A stretch of 64,000 nt of DNA from Sulfurospirillum_A sp029027265 (lineage in GTDB: Bacteria; Campylobacterota; Campylobacteria; Campylobacterales; Sulfurospirillaceae): contig CP093061.1 of assembly GCA_029027265.1 (NCBI GenBank), forward strand, positions 2,418,001-2,482,000, in the 5' to 3' direction. A program made the position numbers and the translations under genes. The notes below the pieces were generated by a model that had not been told where the DNA came from, did no database searches, and saw only the letters and a list, made by a program, of their open reading frames with translations. This document shows positions 17,744-26,193 of the stretch, in pieces (the first letter of the stretch is position 1; each line of letters opens with the position of its first letter).

Positions 17744-18013
17744 AAAGAAAACTAAACTTTTCATAGCTTCAATGCCAATATCAAGCGATTCTTCTCCTAG
17801 AGTTTTTAAGGAGTTTTCTACTCTAAAAATCATTTCACTCATCAAAATCTCAAAGTTGGGATTTGATGGTGAGTAAAGATTTTCTTGTCCATTTTTTATA
17901 TATTTTAGATTTTGGATAAGTTTCCAAGTAGGTTGTTCACCTTTGTCTAAACGTTTAGAATCAGCAAAAAATATATATCTTAAAGAAAATTTTAAATTAG
18001 TAGAAAAGATTAC
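17738..18013 (-). pseudogene. 5'-truncated remnant of an unrecognised gene
   Basis: A frame of about 91 codons on the minus strand ends at TGA 17738-17740, overlapping the end of the DUF2325 gene. It reads sensible protein text such as ADSKRLDKGEQPTWKLIQ and NSLKTLGEESLDIGIEAM but has no good start and is closed by a stop at 18014-18016. It looks like the C-terminal end of a longer soluble protein. The remaining sequence to 18200 holds only a short plus-strand fragment and the luxS leader. Confidence 0.4.
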
Positions 18014-18175
18014 TCATGATATATAGGGTTCGAAACAAACAGAGCAAAAATATATAAAGCAACTAAAAAATATCTACATGTAAAGCCAAAACCACTACAA
18101 AGTTGACTATAAATATAATTTTTTGTGTTATAATCCACAATAATCTTGCCAAAGGTAAAGCTTCAGTGAGATGAA

Positions 18176-18201
18176 TTTAAAAGGGACTTGTTCCTTTTAA
18201 A
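18176..18201 (+). promoter_or_regulatory. hairpin in the luxS leader
   Basis: TTTAAAAGGGA (18176-18186) pairs with TTCCTTTTAAA (18191-18201) around a CTTG loop: eleven base pairs, one of them G-T. It sits about 30 bases before the luxS start codon and is not followed by a T-run. It may control translation, stabilise the mRNA, or end a leader. I do not recognise a known SAM or SAH riboswitch. Confidence 0.4.
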
Positions 18202-18230
18202 GAAGACATTAAATGAACAAAGGAAAAATT

Positions 18231-18734
18231 ATGCCTCTATTAGATAGCTTTATGGTGGACCATACAAAGATGCCAGCTCCTGCAGTTAGAGTTGCTAAAA
18301 CTATGAAAACACCTTCAAACGATACTATTACAGTTTTTGATTTGAGATTTTGTAAACCAAATGAAGATGTACTTAGTCAAGAAGGAATTCATACGTTGGA
18401 GCATCTTTATGCTGGATTTATGAGAGAACATCTTAACGGTGATGGAGTTGAGATTATAGATATTTCACCAATGGGTTGCAGAACAGGCTTCTATATGAGC
18501 CTACTTGGAAATCCAGATGAACTTCGAGTTGCAAAAGCTTGGAAAGAGTCTATGAAAGATATACTTAAAGTTGAAAAACAAGATGATATTCCTGAGCTTA
18601 ATGTGTATCAGTGCGGAACTTATGAGATGCATTCACTTGAAGATGCAAAGAGTATCGCAAATAATATTTTAAGCACACAAATTGGGGTAATGAGTAACGA
18701 AGAGTTAAAATTGGATACAAATAAAATAGTTTAA
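18231..18734 (+). CDS. luxS: S-ribosylhomocysteine lyase LuxS
   Basis: The family start MPLLDSFMVDH fixes the ATG at 18231, which follows AAAGGA; an in-frame ATG at 18213 is less likely. The 167-residue enzyme splits S-ribosylhomocysteine into homocysteine and the AI-2 precursor DPD. The metal site is present: HTLEHL with its two histidines, and the catalytic cysteine region MGCRTGFYM. A hairpin lies in the leader. With metE upstream, it supplies homocysteine for methionine synthesis. Confidence 0.97.
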   Translation: MPLLDSFMVDHTKMPAPAVRVAKTMKTPSNDTITVFDLRFCKPNEDVLSQEGIHTLEHLYAGFMREHLNGDGVEIIDISPMGCRTGFYMSLLGNPDELRVAKAWKESMKDILKVEKQDDIPELNVYQCGTYEMHSLEDAKSIANNILSTQIGVMSNEELKLDTNKIV

Positions 18735-18792
18735 TTCACTTTTTATTCACAATTGTGTATTATATTAATTTAAATAAAACAAGGAGTTTGAA

Positions 18793-19134
18793 ATGAAAAG
18801 ATTATTAGCGCTTATGATGGCAGCTTTTTTCATAGTAGGAATGGTAAGTACTTCAGCTTTAGCTGACGCAGCAAAGGGACAGAAGTATTACTTGAAGTTT
18901 ATGAAGAAAACAACAGGACTAAATGGTGCAAAATTTGCAGCACAGCATACTCAAGATGAGTGGAAAGAACTTTTTGCAAATGATGCAGAGAAGTTTATAG
19001 TTGAGTACTCAAAAAAGTATCCAAAAGCTTCAAAGTTTTTTGCTAAAGATAAGTTTAAAAGTAAATACTCTAAACACATCTCTGATTTTGTAATTGAATA
19101 TGCAAATGACAGTGGTAACGTACCATCTTGTTAA
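18793..19134 (+). CDS. secreted cytochrome-like protein without a heme motif
   Basis: The 113-residue product has a clear signal peptide (MKRLLALMMAAFF...SALA-DAAKG) and a helical mature part with GQKYYLKFMKKTTGLNG and the ending YANDSGNVPSC. The overall style is of a small cytochrome c-like protein, yet there is no CxxCH, so covalent heme is not expected. Similar secreted proteins occur in Campylobacterota without known function (from memory). A strong AAGGAG site precedes the ATG. It stands alone downstream of luxS. Confidence 0.7.
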   Translation: MKRLLALMMAAFFIVGMVSTSALADAAKGQKYYLKFMKKTTGLNGAKFAAQHTQDEWKELFANDAEKFIVEYSKKYPKASKFFAKDKFKSKYSKHISDFVIEYANDSGNVPSC

Positions 19135-19140
19135 TTTAGT

Positions 19141-19578
19141 TTAACAATCAATTGGGGTCAATCTGACCCCATCTTTCTCTCTTTTAAAAATTAATTTTTT
19201 CCCAAATCCAAGTCTATTGTCAGTAAATTTTAAATGCTTTACATGTAGAGTCCAAATTGTTGGATTCATGGCTATGGCATAAGGAAAAGTTTTTAGATAG
19301 AGGGCTTTTTCGATTAGTGTCGCTTTTTTTACAATCCCGCTAAATTGTAGACCTCTTATTTTACCAATTTCATTGGTTTCTAGTGCTATTGTTGCTGCAT
19401 AGTTTGGGTTTACATGTAACTCTGTCATATGTCTAGTAGATTCATCAGAAGCGATAATAAAGTTAAATTCATCATCACTAAAAGCATAAAAACAGTTTGC
19501 ACTATGAGGTATATTTTCTTTACATGTACAGAGGCTAAGAAGATGATGCTCTTTTATAAACTCTACTAGTTTTTTCAA
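19141..19578 (-). CDS. pyridoxamine-5'-phosphate-oxidase-like (YhbP-type) FMN-binding protein
   Basis: I choose the TTG at 19578, which overlaps the upstream stop as TTGA and gives 145 residues starting LKKLVEFIKEHHLLSL, just where YhbP-type proteins begin. An ATG at 19650 would lie deep inside the DUF1294 gene. The split-barrel pattern is visible (HLLSLCTC, NCFYAFSDDEFNFIIASDE, GLQFSGIV). Such proteins bind flavin; the substrate is unknown. Three copies of the TACATGTA repeat fall in this one gene. Confidence 0.7.
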   Translation of the reverse strand: MKKLVEFIKEHHLLSLCTCKENIPHSANCFYAFSDDEFNFIIASDESTRHMTELHVNPNYAATIALETNEIGKIRGLQFSGIVKKATLIEKALYLKTFPYAIAMNPTIWTLHVKHLKFTDNRLGFGKKLIFKREKDGVRLTPIDC

Positions 19579-19958
19579 GCACTTAGGCTTTGAAGAGTTT
19601 GTTGTATTGCTTCTAAGTTCTTCAATACATAATAAATGCAGAGAATCCAAATGATAGCGATTAGCTCTTGAATAGATAAGAATACTTTTTTTCTTATTTT
19701 ATGTTTTGTAGCAATTATTGCTATAAGTGCTCCAAAAACTCCACCAGCAATACTAAAAAAGTGTAGACTTAGCTCAGGCACTCTTTTTCTATTTTTTAAT
19801 GCATAGATTTTATCAATAATAAAGAGTATAAATGTAAATATATTAATCGTCATTATATACCAGAGTATAACAGGTATGGTAGGCATAAAATTATTTAGAG
19901 TAAAGCTAAGAACCGCTAGAGAGAACATAAGTATAATGCGAAAACCGTTACAACACAT
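19575..19958 (-). CDS. DUF1294 small membrane protein
   Basis: The 127-residue protein has about four hydrophobic helices and the DUF1294 core: DKIYALKNRKRVPELSL, then GGVFGALIA and a KHKIRKKVF motif. Function of the family is unknown. It is the first gene of a two-gene unit with the YhbP-like gene, joined by a TTGA stop/start overlap. An alternative start at an internal ATG (19928) would remove ten residues. Confidence 0.75.
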   Translation of the reverse strand: MCCNGFRIILMFSLAVLSFTLNNFMPTIPVILWYIMTINIFTFILFIIDKIYALKNRKRVPELSLHFFSIAGGVFGALIAIIATKHKIRKKVFLSIQELIAIIWILCIYYVLKNLEAIQQTLQSLSA

Positions 19959-20000
19959 AATAGCTCTTTTTTAGAAGAGTATAGCATAAAAGGATTTTAG

Positions 20001-20693
20001 ATGTATAGATTTTTAGTAAGTTTAAGCCTGTTTGTTTCGGCTATTTTTGCAGAACAAAACCTTATTATACTTCAGTATACGGGAGTAGACGTAGTGCATA
20101 AACATAGTAATATAAACGAAGAGATTTTGATTGAAAGAGTTCAACCAGAGGAGTGTTTAGACGTTCATATTTCAGTAGAGCATATCTATGGTGGAGATTT
20201 TGCTCATAAAGATTTACCAAAAAATTGTAAAAAAACTTTTGCTACAACAATAGGTCAAGTTATGCCTATGAGTATAGCTAAAGGAGTTAAAACGGTTGGA
20301 GAGATAGAAGTTTTGGATTTTATTAAAAACAAATCAGAAAAATACCCAGATAAATATATTTTGATAGATTCAAGACGTTTAAGTTGGTATGAAGAGTTTA
20401 CTATACCAAGTGCTGTGAATTTACCTTTTAATGAGATAGAGTATGATGAGGATTTTGAAGAGGATTATTATAATATGTTAAAACTTCTAAATATCAAAAA
20501 AGAAGGTGAAAAACTAGATTTTTCACAAGCAAAAACAGCTCTTCTATTTTGCAATGCTATTTGGTGTGGACAATCTTCATATGCTATAAAATACTTTCTA
20601 AAGATGGGTTATCCTGCAAAAAAACTGTTATGGTATAGAGGAGGGGTACAGAGCTGGATTATGCTTGGCTTCAACACAATTAAACCAAAATAA
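20001..20693 (+). CDS. periplasmic rhodanese-domain protein
   Basis: The 230-residue protein has a signal peptide (MYRFLVSLSLFVSAIFA-EQN), an N-terminal region of about 90 residues of unknown role, and a rhodanese fold from about residue 105 on (LIDSRRLSWYEEFTIPSAVNLP). The active-site loop reads FCNAIWCGQS, with cysteines that could carry sulfane sulfur, and the domain ends with WYRGGVQSWIMLGF. It likely transfers or senses sulfur in the periplasm, sensible for a sulfur-oxidising relative. The gene begins the plus-strand run that leads to dut. Confidence 0.85.
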   Translation: MYRFLVSLSLFVSAIFAEQNLIILQYTGVDVVHKHSNINEEILIERVQPEECLDVHISVEHIYGGDFAHKDLPKNCKKTFATTIGQVMPMSIAKGVKTVGEIEVLDFIKNKSEKYPDKYILIDSRRLSWYEEFTIPSAVNLPFNEIEYDEDFEEDYYNMLKLLNIKKEGEKLDFSQAKTALLFCNAIWCGQSSYAIKYFLKMGYPAKKLLWYRGGVQSWIMLGFNTIKPK

Positions 20694-20729
20694 TGCTAAT
20701 ATAGTCTCTTTTATTAAAGAGGCAACTAC

Positions 20730-20864
20730 ATGGAAATACTTTTATTAGTAGCAAAATATACCTTTCTAGGGTTATTTGTATTTGTTGGCGCTACTGTTAT
20801 AACTAAAAGTATTGGTAAATTTGCTAATAAATCCAAAAATAGGGATGATGATGACAAATGTTGA
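20730..20864 (+). CDS. 44-residue single-span membrane protein
   Basis: ATG 20730 follows AAAGAGG and opens a 44-residue frame: one transmembrane helix (about residues 3-25) and a charged tail ending KNRDDDDKC. Its end overlaps the likely start of the dUTPase gene by 14 bp, a coupling typical of real small genes. I do not recognise the family. Confidence 0.55.
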   Translation: MEILLLVAKYTFLGLFVFVGATVITKSIGKFANKSKNRDDDDKC

Positions 20865-21543
20865 ATACATAAAAGAGATGTTTATACTACAACAAAAATT
20901 AAATGATGAAACTAATGGTACAGGCTGGGAAAATGGCTACACTAAAAATGATCGTATTATAAACTGGAAACGTTGTATATATATGGAGAGTGCGGAACTC
21001 ATAGATAGTTTTAACTGGAAACACTGGAAAGATATAAACAAAGCAACAGATTGGGAAAATGCTACTATTGAAATAGTCGATATTTGGCATTTTGTTATGA
21101 GTTTGCTTTTAGAAGAGTATAAGACTCATAACAGAGGAAGTGTAGACAAACTTGTAAAAGATGTTATAGATGTTCATGGTTTTGAGAGATTTTCTAAAGA
21201 GCCAGAAAACAGAGAAAATGCGGATACAATGGAAGTTATAAATGACATAGAATCAATTATGCACATAACAACAGCATCTCAAATAGATTTGTTTGACGGT
21301 TTGCTGAAAGATTATTTTGCAATGTCATTAAAATGTGGTGTAAATCTAAAAATATTATATAAATATTATATTGCTAAAAATGTTTTAAACCAGTTCCGTC
21401 AAGACAATGGATATAAAGAGGGAACATATAAAAAAGTTTGGGGAAACAAAGAAGACAATGAAGTAATGTTAGAAATTATGACTGAAAATACACTAGGAGC
21501 ACAAAAGCTTTATAAAAAGTTAGATAAAGTATATAATGCATAA
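20851..21543 (+). CDS. dut: dimeric dUTPase (MazG-like fold)
   Basis: The 230-residue protein matches the dimeric all-alpha dUTPases of Campylobacter and trypanosomatids, not the trimeric beta type. Motifs visible are LQQKLNDETNG, GWENGYTKNDRIINWKRC, YMESAELIDSFNWKHWK (metal-binding acidic residues) and EIVDIWHF. It hydrolyses dUTP to dUMP to keep uracil out of DNA. Three ATGs lie in tandem at 20845-20853; the third is best spaced from AGGG. It overlaps the genes before and after it. Confidence 0.88.
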   Translation: MTNVEYIKEMFILQQKLNDETNGTGWENGYTKNDRIINWKRCIYMESAELIDSFNWKHWKDINKATDWENATIEIVDIWHFVMSLLLEEYKTHNRGSVDKLVKDVIDVHGFERFSKEPENRENADTMEVINDIESIMHITTASQIDLFDGLLKDYFAMSLKCGVNLKILYKYYIAKNVLNQFRQDNGYKEGTYKKVWGNKEDNEVMLEIMTENTLGAQKLYKKLDKVYNA

Positions 21544-22297
21544 CTCTACTTTAGGCAAAGCAACCAAAGACTTTTTTACAGGAAAGTTTCTTTTCTTGTC
21601 TTTGGCTCCTTTTATAGCACCAATTTTGATACTAGGAACTTTTTTTGTATATGGAAGTAGTGAATTTCTTGCTCTTTTACAAGAGGGCTCTTTAAGTGGA
21701 AATTATTCGTACATAGACGAAAGTGCATATCCAATATTGACTTACCTTTTAGGTTTTACAGTTTTCCATTGGTTAATCATGACACTTTTTGTCTTGCTTG
21801 GTACTTTTGGCATAGTATTGTTTTCTTTGGTTATTGCTGTTATTACTGTAGGTCTTTTAACACCTTATATAGTTGGTTTAGTAAGAAAAAAAAGTTATTT
21901 ACATGTAAAAAGGTCTGATGGAGATGGATTTCTGTTTTCTCTTTGGAGTATTTTTAAAATTTTTATGAAGTTTATGCTTCTTCTTTTGTGTGTACTACCA
22001 TTTTTACTTTTGCCTTTTGTGAACTTTTTTATCTTTCAATTACCATTTTTTTATCTTTTTTATAGATTGATGATGTATGATTTGGTATCTTCAGGAGTAT
22101 GTAAAGATGTTGAACAAATCATAAGAGAGAATAGGCTCTACCTTTTTGTAGTGATGGGAATTTTCTTCTTTTTATCTCTTATACCACTGTTTGGACTGTT
22201 ACTACAAGTGTTTTTTGTAGTTTATCTTAGCCATTTTATTTTGAATAAATCAAAGTCAATTGAGGTAGTTAGTAACACCGATATTCAAAATTCATAA
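21536..22297 (+). CDS. EI24-domain (CysZ-like) membrane protein
   Basis: The 253-residue protein has about six hydrophobic segments. The N-terminal DFFTGKFLFLSLAPF and the middle FKIFMKFMLLLLCVLPFLLLPF with FFYLFYRLMMYD match the EI24/CysZ group, which includes a sulfate permease and other small-molecule membrane proteins. Its ATG overlaps the dut stop by 8 bp. One TACATGTA repeat (21900) encodes LHV in a cytosolic loop. The substrate is unknown. Confidence 0.75.
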   Translation: MHNSTLGKATKDFFTGKFLFLSLAPFIAPILILGTFFVYGSSEFLALLQEGSLSGNYSYIDESAYPILTYLLGFTVFHWLIMTLFVLLGTFGIVLFSLVIAVITVGLLTPYIVGLVRKKSYLHVKRSDGDGFLFSLWSIFKIFMKFMLLLLCVLPFLLLPFVNFFIFQLPFFYLFYRLMMYDLVSSGVCKDVEQIIRENRLYLFVVMGIFFFLSLIPLFGLLLQVFFVVYLSHFILNKSKSIEVVSNTDIQNS

Positions 22298-22370
22298 CTA
22301 AAATATAATTTTATTGTTTATTTAACATTATTGATGTATAATACCCGACATTTTATATTTAGGACAAATT

Positions 22371-22916
22371 TTGAAAAAAGATATTTTAATGAAAATCCTA
22401 AGAACTGTTATACTATTTGGACTTTTTATTGGTAGCTTAAATGCTGCTACTTTTTCTGATAAACAGATTGAAACCTTAAAAATGGTACGAGAAGTAGCAC
22501 TTCAGTATCCAAATTCCACTGGTGAAACTTTTGAAAATACAGCTATGGCTATTTGTCTTACAGAGACAAGTGCTGGTGTTTTTAAAATTGGTGACATCGG
22601 GAAAGACCCAAATATATTTAATGCTTCTTTAGGAATCATGCAAGTAAGACTAGAAACTGCAAGGTTTTTGGCAAACAAGTTAGAGTGGACAGAAGTTATA
22701 AAGATGAGTGATGTAAGACTTGTTAATAAACTTCTAAGTGATGATAAATTTAATGCAACTATGGCAGTAAAGTTTATAGTTTGGTTAAACAATTACACGA
22801 AGCATCATTATTTTAGAACAGTAAGTAGATATAATGGTGGAAATTATAATCACTCATACTACGGTAGAGTGATGAATAACATGGACTTAATAAGAAAAAA
22901 AGCTAATTTAAATTAG
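22371..22916 (+). CDS. periplasmic lytic-transglycosylase-like (SLT) protein
   Basis: A TTG at 22371 follows AGGAC and precedes an in-frame ATG at 22389; both give a signal peptide ending near SLNAA. The mature domain shows an SLT-type active-site context: ICLTETSAG with the catalytic-type glutamate, SLGIMQV, then SRYNGG and YYGRV. At 181 residues it is a single compact domain. It would cut the glycan strands of peptidoglycan. It overlaps the DksA-like gene tail to tail. Confidence 0.8.
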   Translation: MKKDILMKILRTVILFGLFIGSLNAATFSDKQIETLKMVREVALQYPNSTGETFENTAMAICLTETSAGVFKIGDIGKDPNIFNASLGIMQVRLETARFLANKLEWTEVIKMSDVRLVNKLLSDDKFNATMAVKFIVWLNNYTKHHYFRTVSRYNGGNYNHSYYGRVMNNMDLIRKKANLN

Positions 22917-23241
22917 CACAACTTACACATATGGTAGATTCTGGAACTATACAGAGCCTACCGTATGGTATTTTTTCTTCGCAAATACTACACAAACCAT
23001 AATCTTCGTTATCTATTTTTGTTAAAACAAAAGATATTTTTTTAAGTCTAACTTTTGCTTTTTTGAGTATGGATTCATTGATGCTCTTTTCTTGCATAGC
23101 TTCAAGTCTTGTAAGTCGTCCGAGTGAACAGTCTGGTTCTATTGGGACAGTTTTTATCTCTAGCTCTTCTATTTCGTGAAGTATTTCACTTTTTGTTTGA
23201 AGTATGATTTGTTTGAGGTTTTCTTTCTTTTTTTTATCCAT
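22903..23241 (-). CDS. TraR/DksA-type zinc-finger protein
   Basis: The 112-residue protein has a helical N-terminal half and a C-terminal zinc finger with CSIC and CVSC pairs within YGLCSICEEKIPYGRLCIVPE, as in DksA/TraR proteins that bind RNA polymerase in its secondary channel. It is shorter than DksA (about 150 residues) and lacks the DxxDxA tip, so it is a family paralogue. It overlaps the queD-like gene by 8 bp and probably shares its transcript. Confidence 0.85.
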   Translation of the reverse strand: MDKKKKENLKQIILQTKSEILHEIEELEIKTVPIEPDCSLGRLTRLEAMQEKSINESILKKAKVRLKKISFVLTKIDNEDYGLCSICEEKIPYGRLCIVPESTICVSCANLN

Positions 23242-23770
23242 AAACTATGCTACGGCTCTTTGGAGTTTCAAAAAACTCTATACGAGAAACATTAACGTTT
23301 ATCTTGTTCATTTTTTCTTGCACTATTTTTAGAAGCCAAGTTGAAATATTTTCACTTGTTGGAACAAAATCTACGATTATATAGCCCTCATACATTTCAA
23401 AAAGATGCTCAGGTTTTCCTTTAAGAATTTCTAAATCAGGTTTTTTGTAGTTATCTTTACATGTAATAAGATTTTTCTTATCTGCAAAGTCTGGGAGCAG
23501 TGTTCCAAAAAGAGGGTCATTGATATCTATGATGAACTTATGGTCTAAAGTGGTATCTAAGAAGTGCTTAAACCAATTTAGATGATGAAAGTCAGTAACC
23601 ATGCCATCTACAAGTTTGTCGCTACTGAGGTAAACTATAAGACACCCTTGATGACCATGAAGATGACGACAAGCAAGGCAGCTATCCATAGAGAATTCTA
23701 CATTAAGAGTTTGCGACCAAACTCTATGCCCATAACAAAAATCGAATTGTTTTGATATTTCCCATTTCAT
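23234..23770 (-). CDS. queD: 6-carboxy-tetrahydropterin synthase QueD-like protein
   Basis: The 178-residue protein has the PTPS/QueD zinc histidines (FCYGHRV, CRHLHGHQG), a cysteine just before the second motif, TDFHHLNW and a late LDHKFI. QueD makes 6-carboxytetrahydropterin for queuosine; related PTPS enzymes serve other pterin routes. At 178 residues it is longer than E. coli QueD, with an insertion between LDHKF and the C-terminal strands. It is second in a string of four small minus-strand genes. Confidence 0.85.
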   Translation of the reverse strand: MKWEISKQFDFCYGHRVWSQTLNVEFSMDSCLACRHLHGHQGCLIVYLSSDKLVDGMVTDFHHLNWFKHFLDTTLDHKFIIDINDPLFGTLLPDFADKKNLITCKDNYKKPDLEILKGKPEHLFEMYEGYIIVDFVPTSENISTWLLKIVQEKMNKINVNVSRIEFFETPKSRSIVYG

Positions 23771-23775
23771 TGACG

Positions 23776-23973
23776 TTACGCGTATATATTCAACAGTTGT
23801 TTGCTGTCATTTGTAGGTTGAACTGTTTCAATTTTTTCTACCGGAGTGCTTTGAGAAGTGGGAGCTTGTTTTTGTACTTGGTCTGATTCTTTTGAAGTTG
23901 CACTAGGATTCGGTCTACCAACTTGAATTTGGCTTGAATAAGGTGATTGAAATATATAGCTATTTACATTCAT
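23776..23973 (-). CDS. small disordered protein of unknown function
   Basis: ATG 23973 follows GGAG with proper spacing and lies two bases after the upstream stop. The 65-residue product starts MNVNSYIFQSPYSSQIQVGRP and is rich in serine, proline, glutamine and threonine, so it is probably unstructured. No family is recognised. It may be related in style to the preceding 34-residue protein (both have SY...QV elements). Confidence 0.55.
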   Translation of the reverse strand: MNVNSYIFQSPYSSQIQVGRPNPSATSKESDQVQKQAPTSQSTPVEKIETVQPTNDSKQLLNIYA

Positions 23974-23974
23974 G

Positions 23975-24079
23975 TTAAACTCCAAATTGTGTTTCTATAT
24001 TTCCATTTTCTAGTTGCTTTTTAGGAACAGGTTGAACATTCAAATCTTGATAACTGTTTGTTTGCCTTGATACTTGCAT
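23975..24079 (-). CDS. 34-residue protein upstream of the disordered protein
   Basis: ATG 24079 is preceded by the strong site GGAGGG. The 34-codon frame begins MQVSRQTNSYQDLNVQPVP and ends TQFGV. Its stop lies two bases before the next start. The strong ribosome-binding site and tight spacing argue that it is translated. Function unknown; its upstream DNA has been replaced by an IS remnant. Confidence 0.5.
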   Translation of the reverse strand: MQVSRQTNSYQDLNVQPVPKKQLENGNIETQFGV

Positions 24080-24138
24080 ATTGAACCCTCCTTTAAAGGT
24101 ATTTTATTTATCTATTATAGCATAATATCAATTTACTG

Positions 24139-25125
24139 TTAATTTACTGTATTAGTCCATAACATATGGCACTGAGGATTAGTTTCAATTAGATATTGTA
24201 CAGGAGTTTTCATTTTTAAACTATGGTGAGGTATTTCAGTGTTATATCCAATAAGCCAATCTGCCATTTTTTGGTTAAATAAGTCTATATCGCTAAAGAG
24301 TAAATCATCATTGTAATCAACAAACTGTTCTTGTATTGTTCTATTAAATCTTTCGTTATGAGCATTCATTTTAGGAGATCTGGGATATGTCCAGTAGTGA
24401 GTTAAGTTTCTATTCTGAAGAAGCTTATCAAAGTCTTTCATAAACTCTGAACCATTATCTGAGAGTATTGAGAATTTATTATCATTGGTATCATTAGTTA
24501 CGCCATCAATAAGAGCTGCAAGTACTTTGGCAGTATGAGTTGTATGTTTAGTTGGAATTGTAACAGCAAATGCGATACGGCTATTAGAGTCAATCATAGT
24601 CATAATATATCTTCTCATACCAGCTGTTACGCTTTGAATTGTGTCAACTGCTCACAGGTGCATAGGTTCTGCTTTAAGACCTTTAGGTTTACGATTTTTA
24701 ATCTTTTTTTTCTTTAGGTTTACTCTACCTTTAAAATCTATACGTTGAGGAAATAATCTCATTTTATTTTTATCTCTTGCGATAGTTCTTCCTATAGTTG
24801 ATTCTGAGGGAAGAGTAAGACTATTCTTTTTGCACCAAGGTTTTAACATTACATATAATTTTGCTTTACCTATATTTGGATACTTTTCTCTAAGTTGTTT
24901 TATCTTTTGAACTATAACTTTTGTAGTAGTTGGTTTTCTTATTTGTTTTGGTACACTTGACTTTGGAGTAAGAGATGATATATCTTCTTTACTTTTTTTA
25001 AAAGTTGCTTTGTATCTGTAGATTGTTCGTCTACTTACACAAAATGCTTCAATAGTAGCATCCAATCCATATTTATCAAAAAACTTTATAATTTTTAATC
25101 GTTTTTTAGCTTCGGTATTTTCCAT
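24139..25125 (-). pseudogene. IS481/IS3-group transposase with an in-frame stop
   Basis: Two frames join across a single TGA (24652-24654, after EPMHL). The N-terminal part, from about ATG 25125 (MENTEAKKRLKIIKFFDKYG), carries an HTH (VSRRTIYRYK). The C-terminal part has a DDE integrase core: MTMIDSNS, ILSDNGSEF and HNERFNRTIQEQF. Without the stop the protein would be about 330 residues long. The frame continues above 25125 (RGYARFKRFSYIL) until the IS5-type element at 25181, suggesting that the second IS landed in or near its 5' end. Confidence 0.75.
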
Positions 25126-25180
25126 CTCTAAAATATAGCTAAATCTTTTAAATCTTGCATATCCTCTTATCCCATTAAAT

Positions 25181-26079
25181 AGACTTCTTTCAAAAGTCAC
25201 TTAATATCTTTCAATTTTAACTCAAAATTATAAATACCAGCAATTAAGTTAAACCGTAAGCCAAATCTTTTTCTTCTATTACGATAGGTTTCTGAGATGA
25301 TACGAAATCGTTTTAGTACACCTATAACATGTTCTACAAATATACGTTTTGATGCAAATATTTTATTATCTTTTTTATCTTCATGACTTAATGGTTTTAA
25401 CTTACTTTTTTTCTTTGGAATAAGGGTATTATTGTGTATCTTTTTTATTCCCAAATATCCGGTATCAACATTAACTTGTATATTTGGATTTAGTGGTAAT
25501 TTACTTTTTTTATACAACTTAAAATCATGTAGTTTCCCTTCTGAACACGTAGTTGCTAAAATGGTTAACTCTTTTGCATCAACAACTAGTTGTGTTTTTA
25601 GTGTATGTCGTTTCTTTTTCCCTGAATAGTATCTCTGTTGCTTTTTTTTGGACGTTGAATAGGTGATTCAGTTGCATCAACCAAGATAACTTCAATCTCC
25701 ATATCATTCATCAATCTATTCTTTGTTGGAAGTGAAAAAACTTTTGAGTTTATCAATATATCTTCTGCTCTTTTTATCATTTTATAACAGCTTGATTCAC
25801 TGATACTGTAATCTACACTTATATGATAATATGTACGATATTCTCTTAAATATTCAAGCATCATTAAAATCTGATCTGCATAGATTAATTTTAGGGGACG
25901 ACCTGATATCTTCTTCCTTTTCTCTTCGAAATCTTTTAAAAGTTTAACCATCAATTCAAAGGTCTCTTTTTTTACACCTGTCAATCGTTTAAATTGCTCT
26001 GGTTTCTTATTCTCTATTTTTTTATATTTACTCATATTCTTTACTAAGCAATTTTCATTCTTACTTTTGAAAGATGTCT
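25181..26079 (-). mobile_element. IS5-type insertion sequence
   Basis: About 899 bp bounded by imperfect inverted repeats: AGACTTCTTTCAAAAGT at the left (25181-25197) and the complement of AGACATCTTTCAAAAGT at the right (26063-26079), one mismatch in 17. It contains a two-frame transposase on the minus strand. It adjoins the remnant of another IS, so the region is a nested IS cluster. Target duplications are not obvious. Confidence 0.7.
25197..26035 (-). CDS. IS5-family transposase, two frames joined by likely -1 frameshifting
   Basis: The first frame (145 residues from ATG 26035) holds an HTH region and the start of the catalytic domain, ending after VDATESPIQRPKKS. The second frame continues with QQRYYSGKKKRHTLK, the usual next text in IS5-type (DDE_4) transposases, through VDAKELT, DTGYLG and FVEHVIG to a stop at 25197. 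The switch falls in a run of eight A (CCA AAA AAA AGC), a slippery site for a -1 shift as in IS5-group elements. The element may be intact; an ordinary frameshift mutation is the alternative. Confidence 0.7.
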
Positions 26080-26193
26080 AATAAATAATCTGTCTGCATT
26101 TCTCACTCTTTAGTTCTCCTCTAAAAAGTGTCATATGTTTCTGAACTTATACAGTACTTAAAAATTTGTTACATAGTATCAAAAAGGTTAGAA

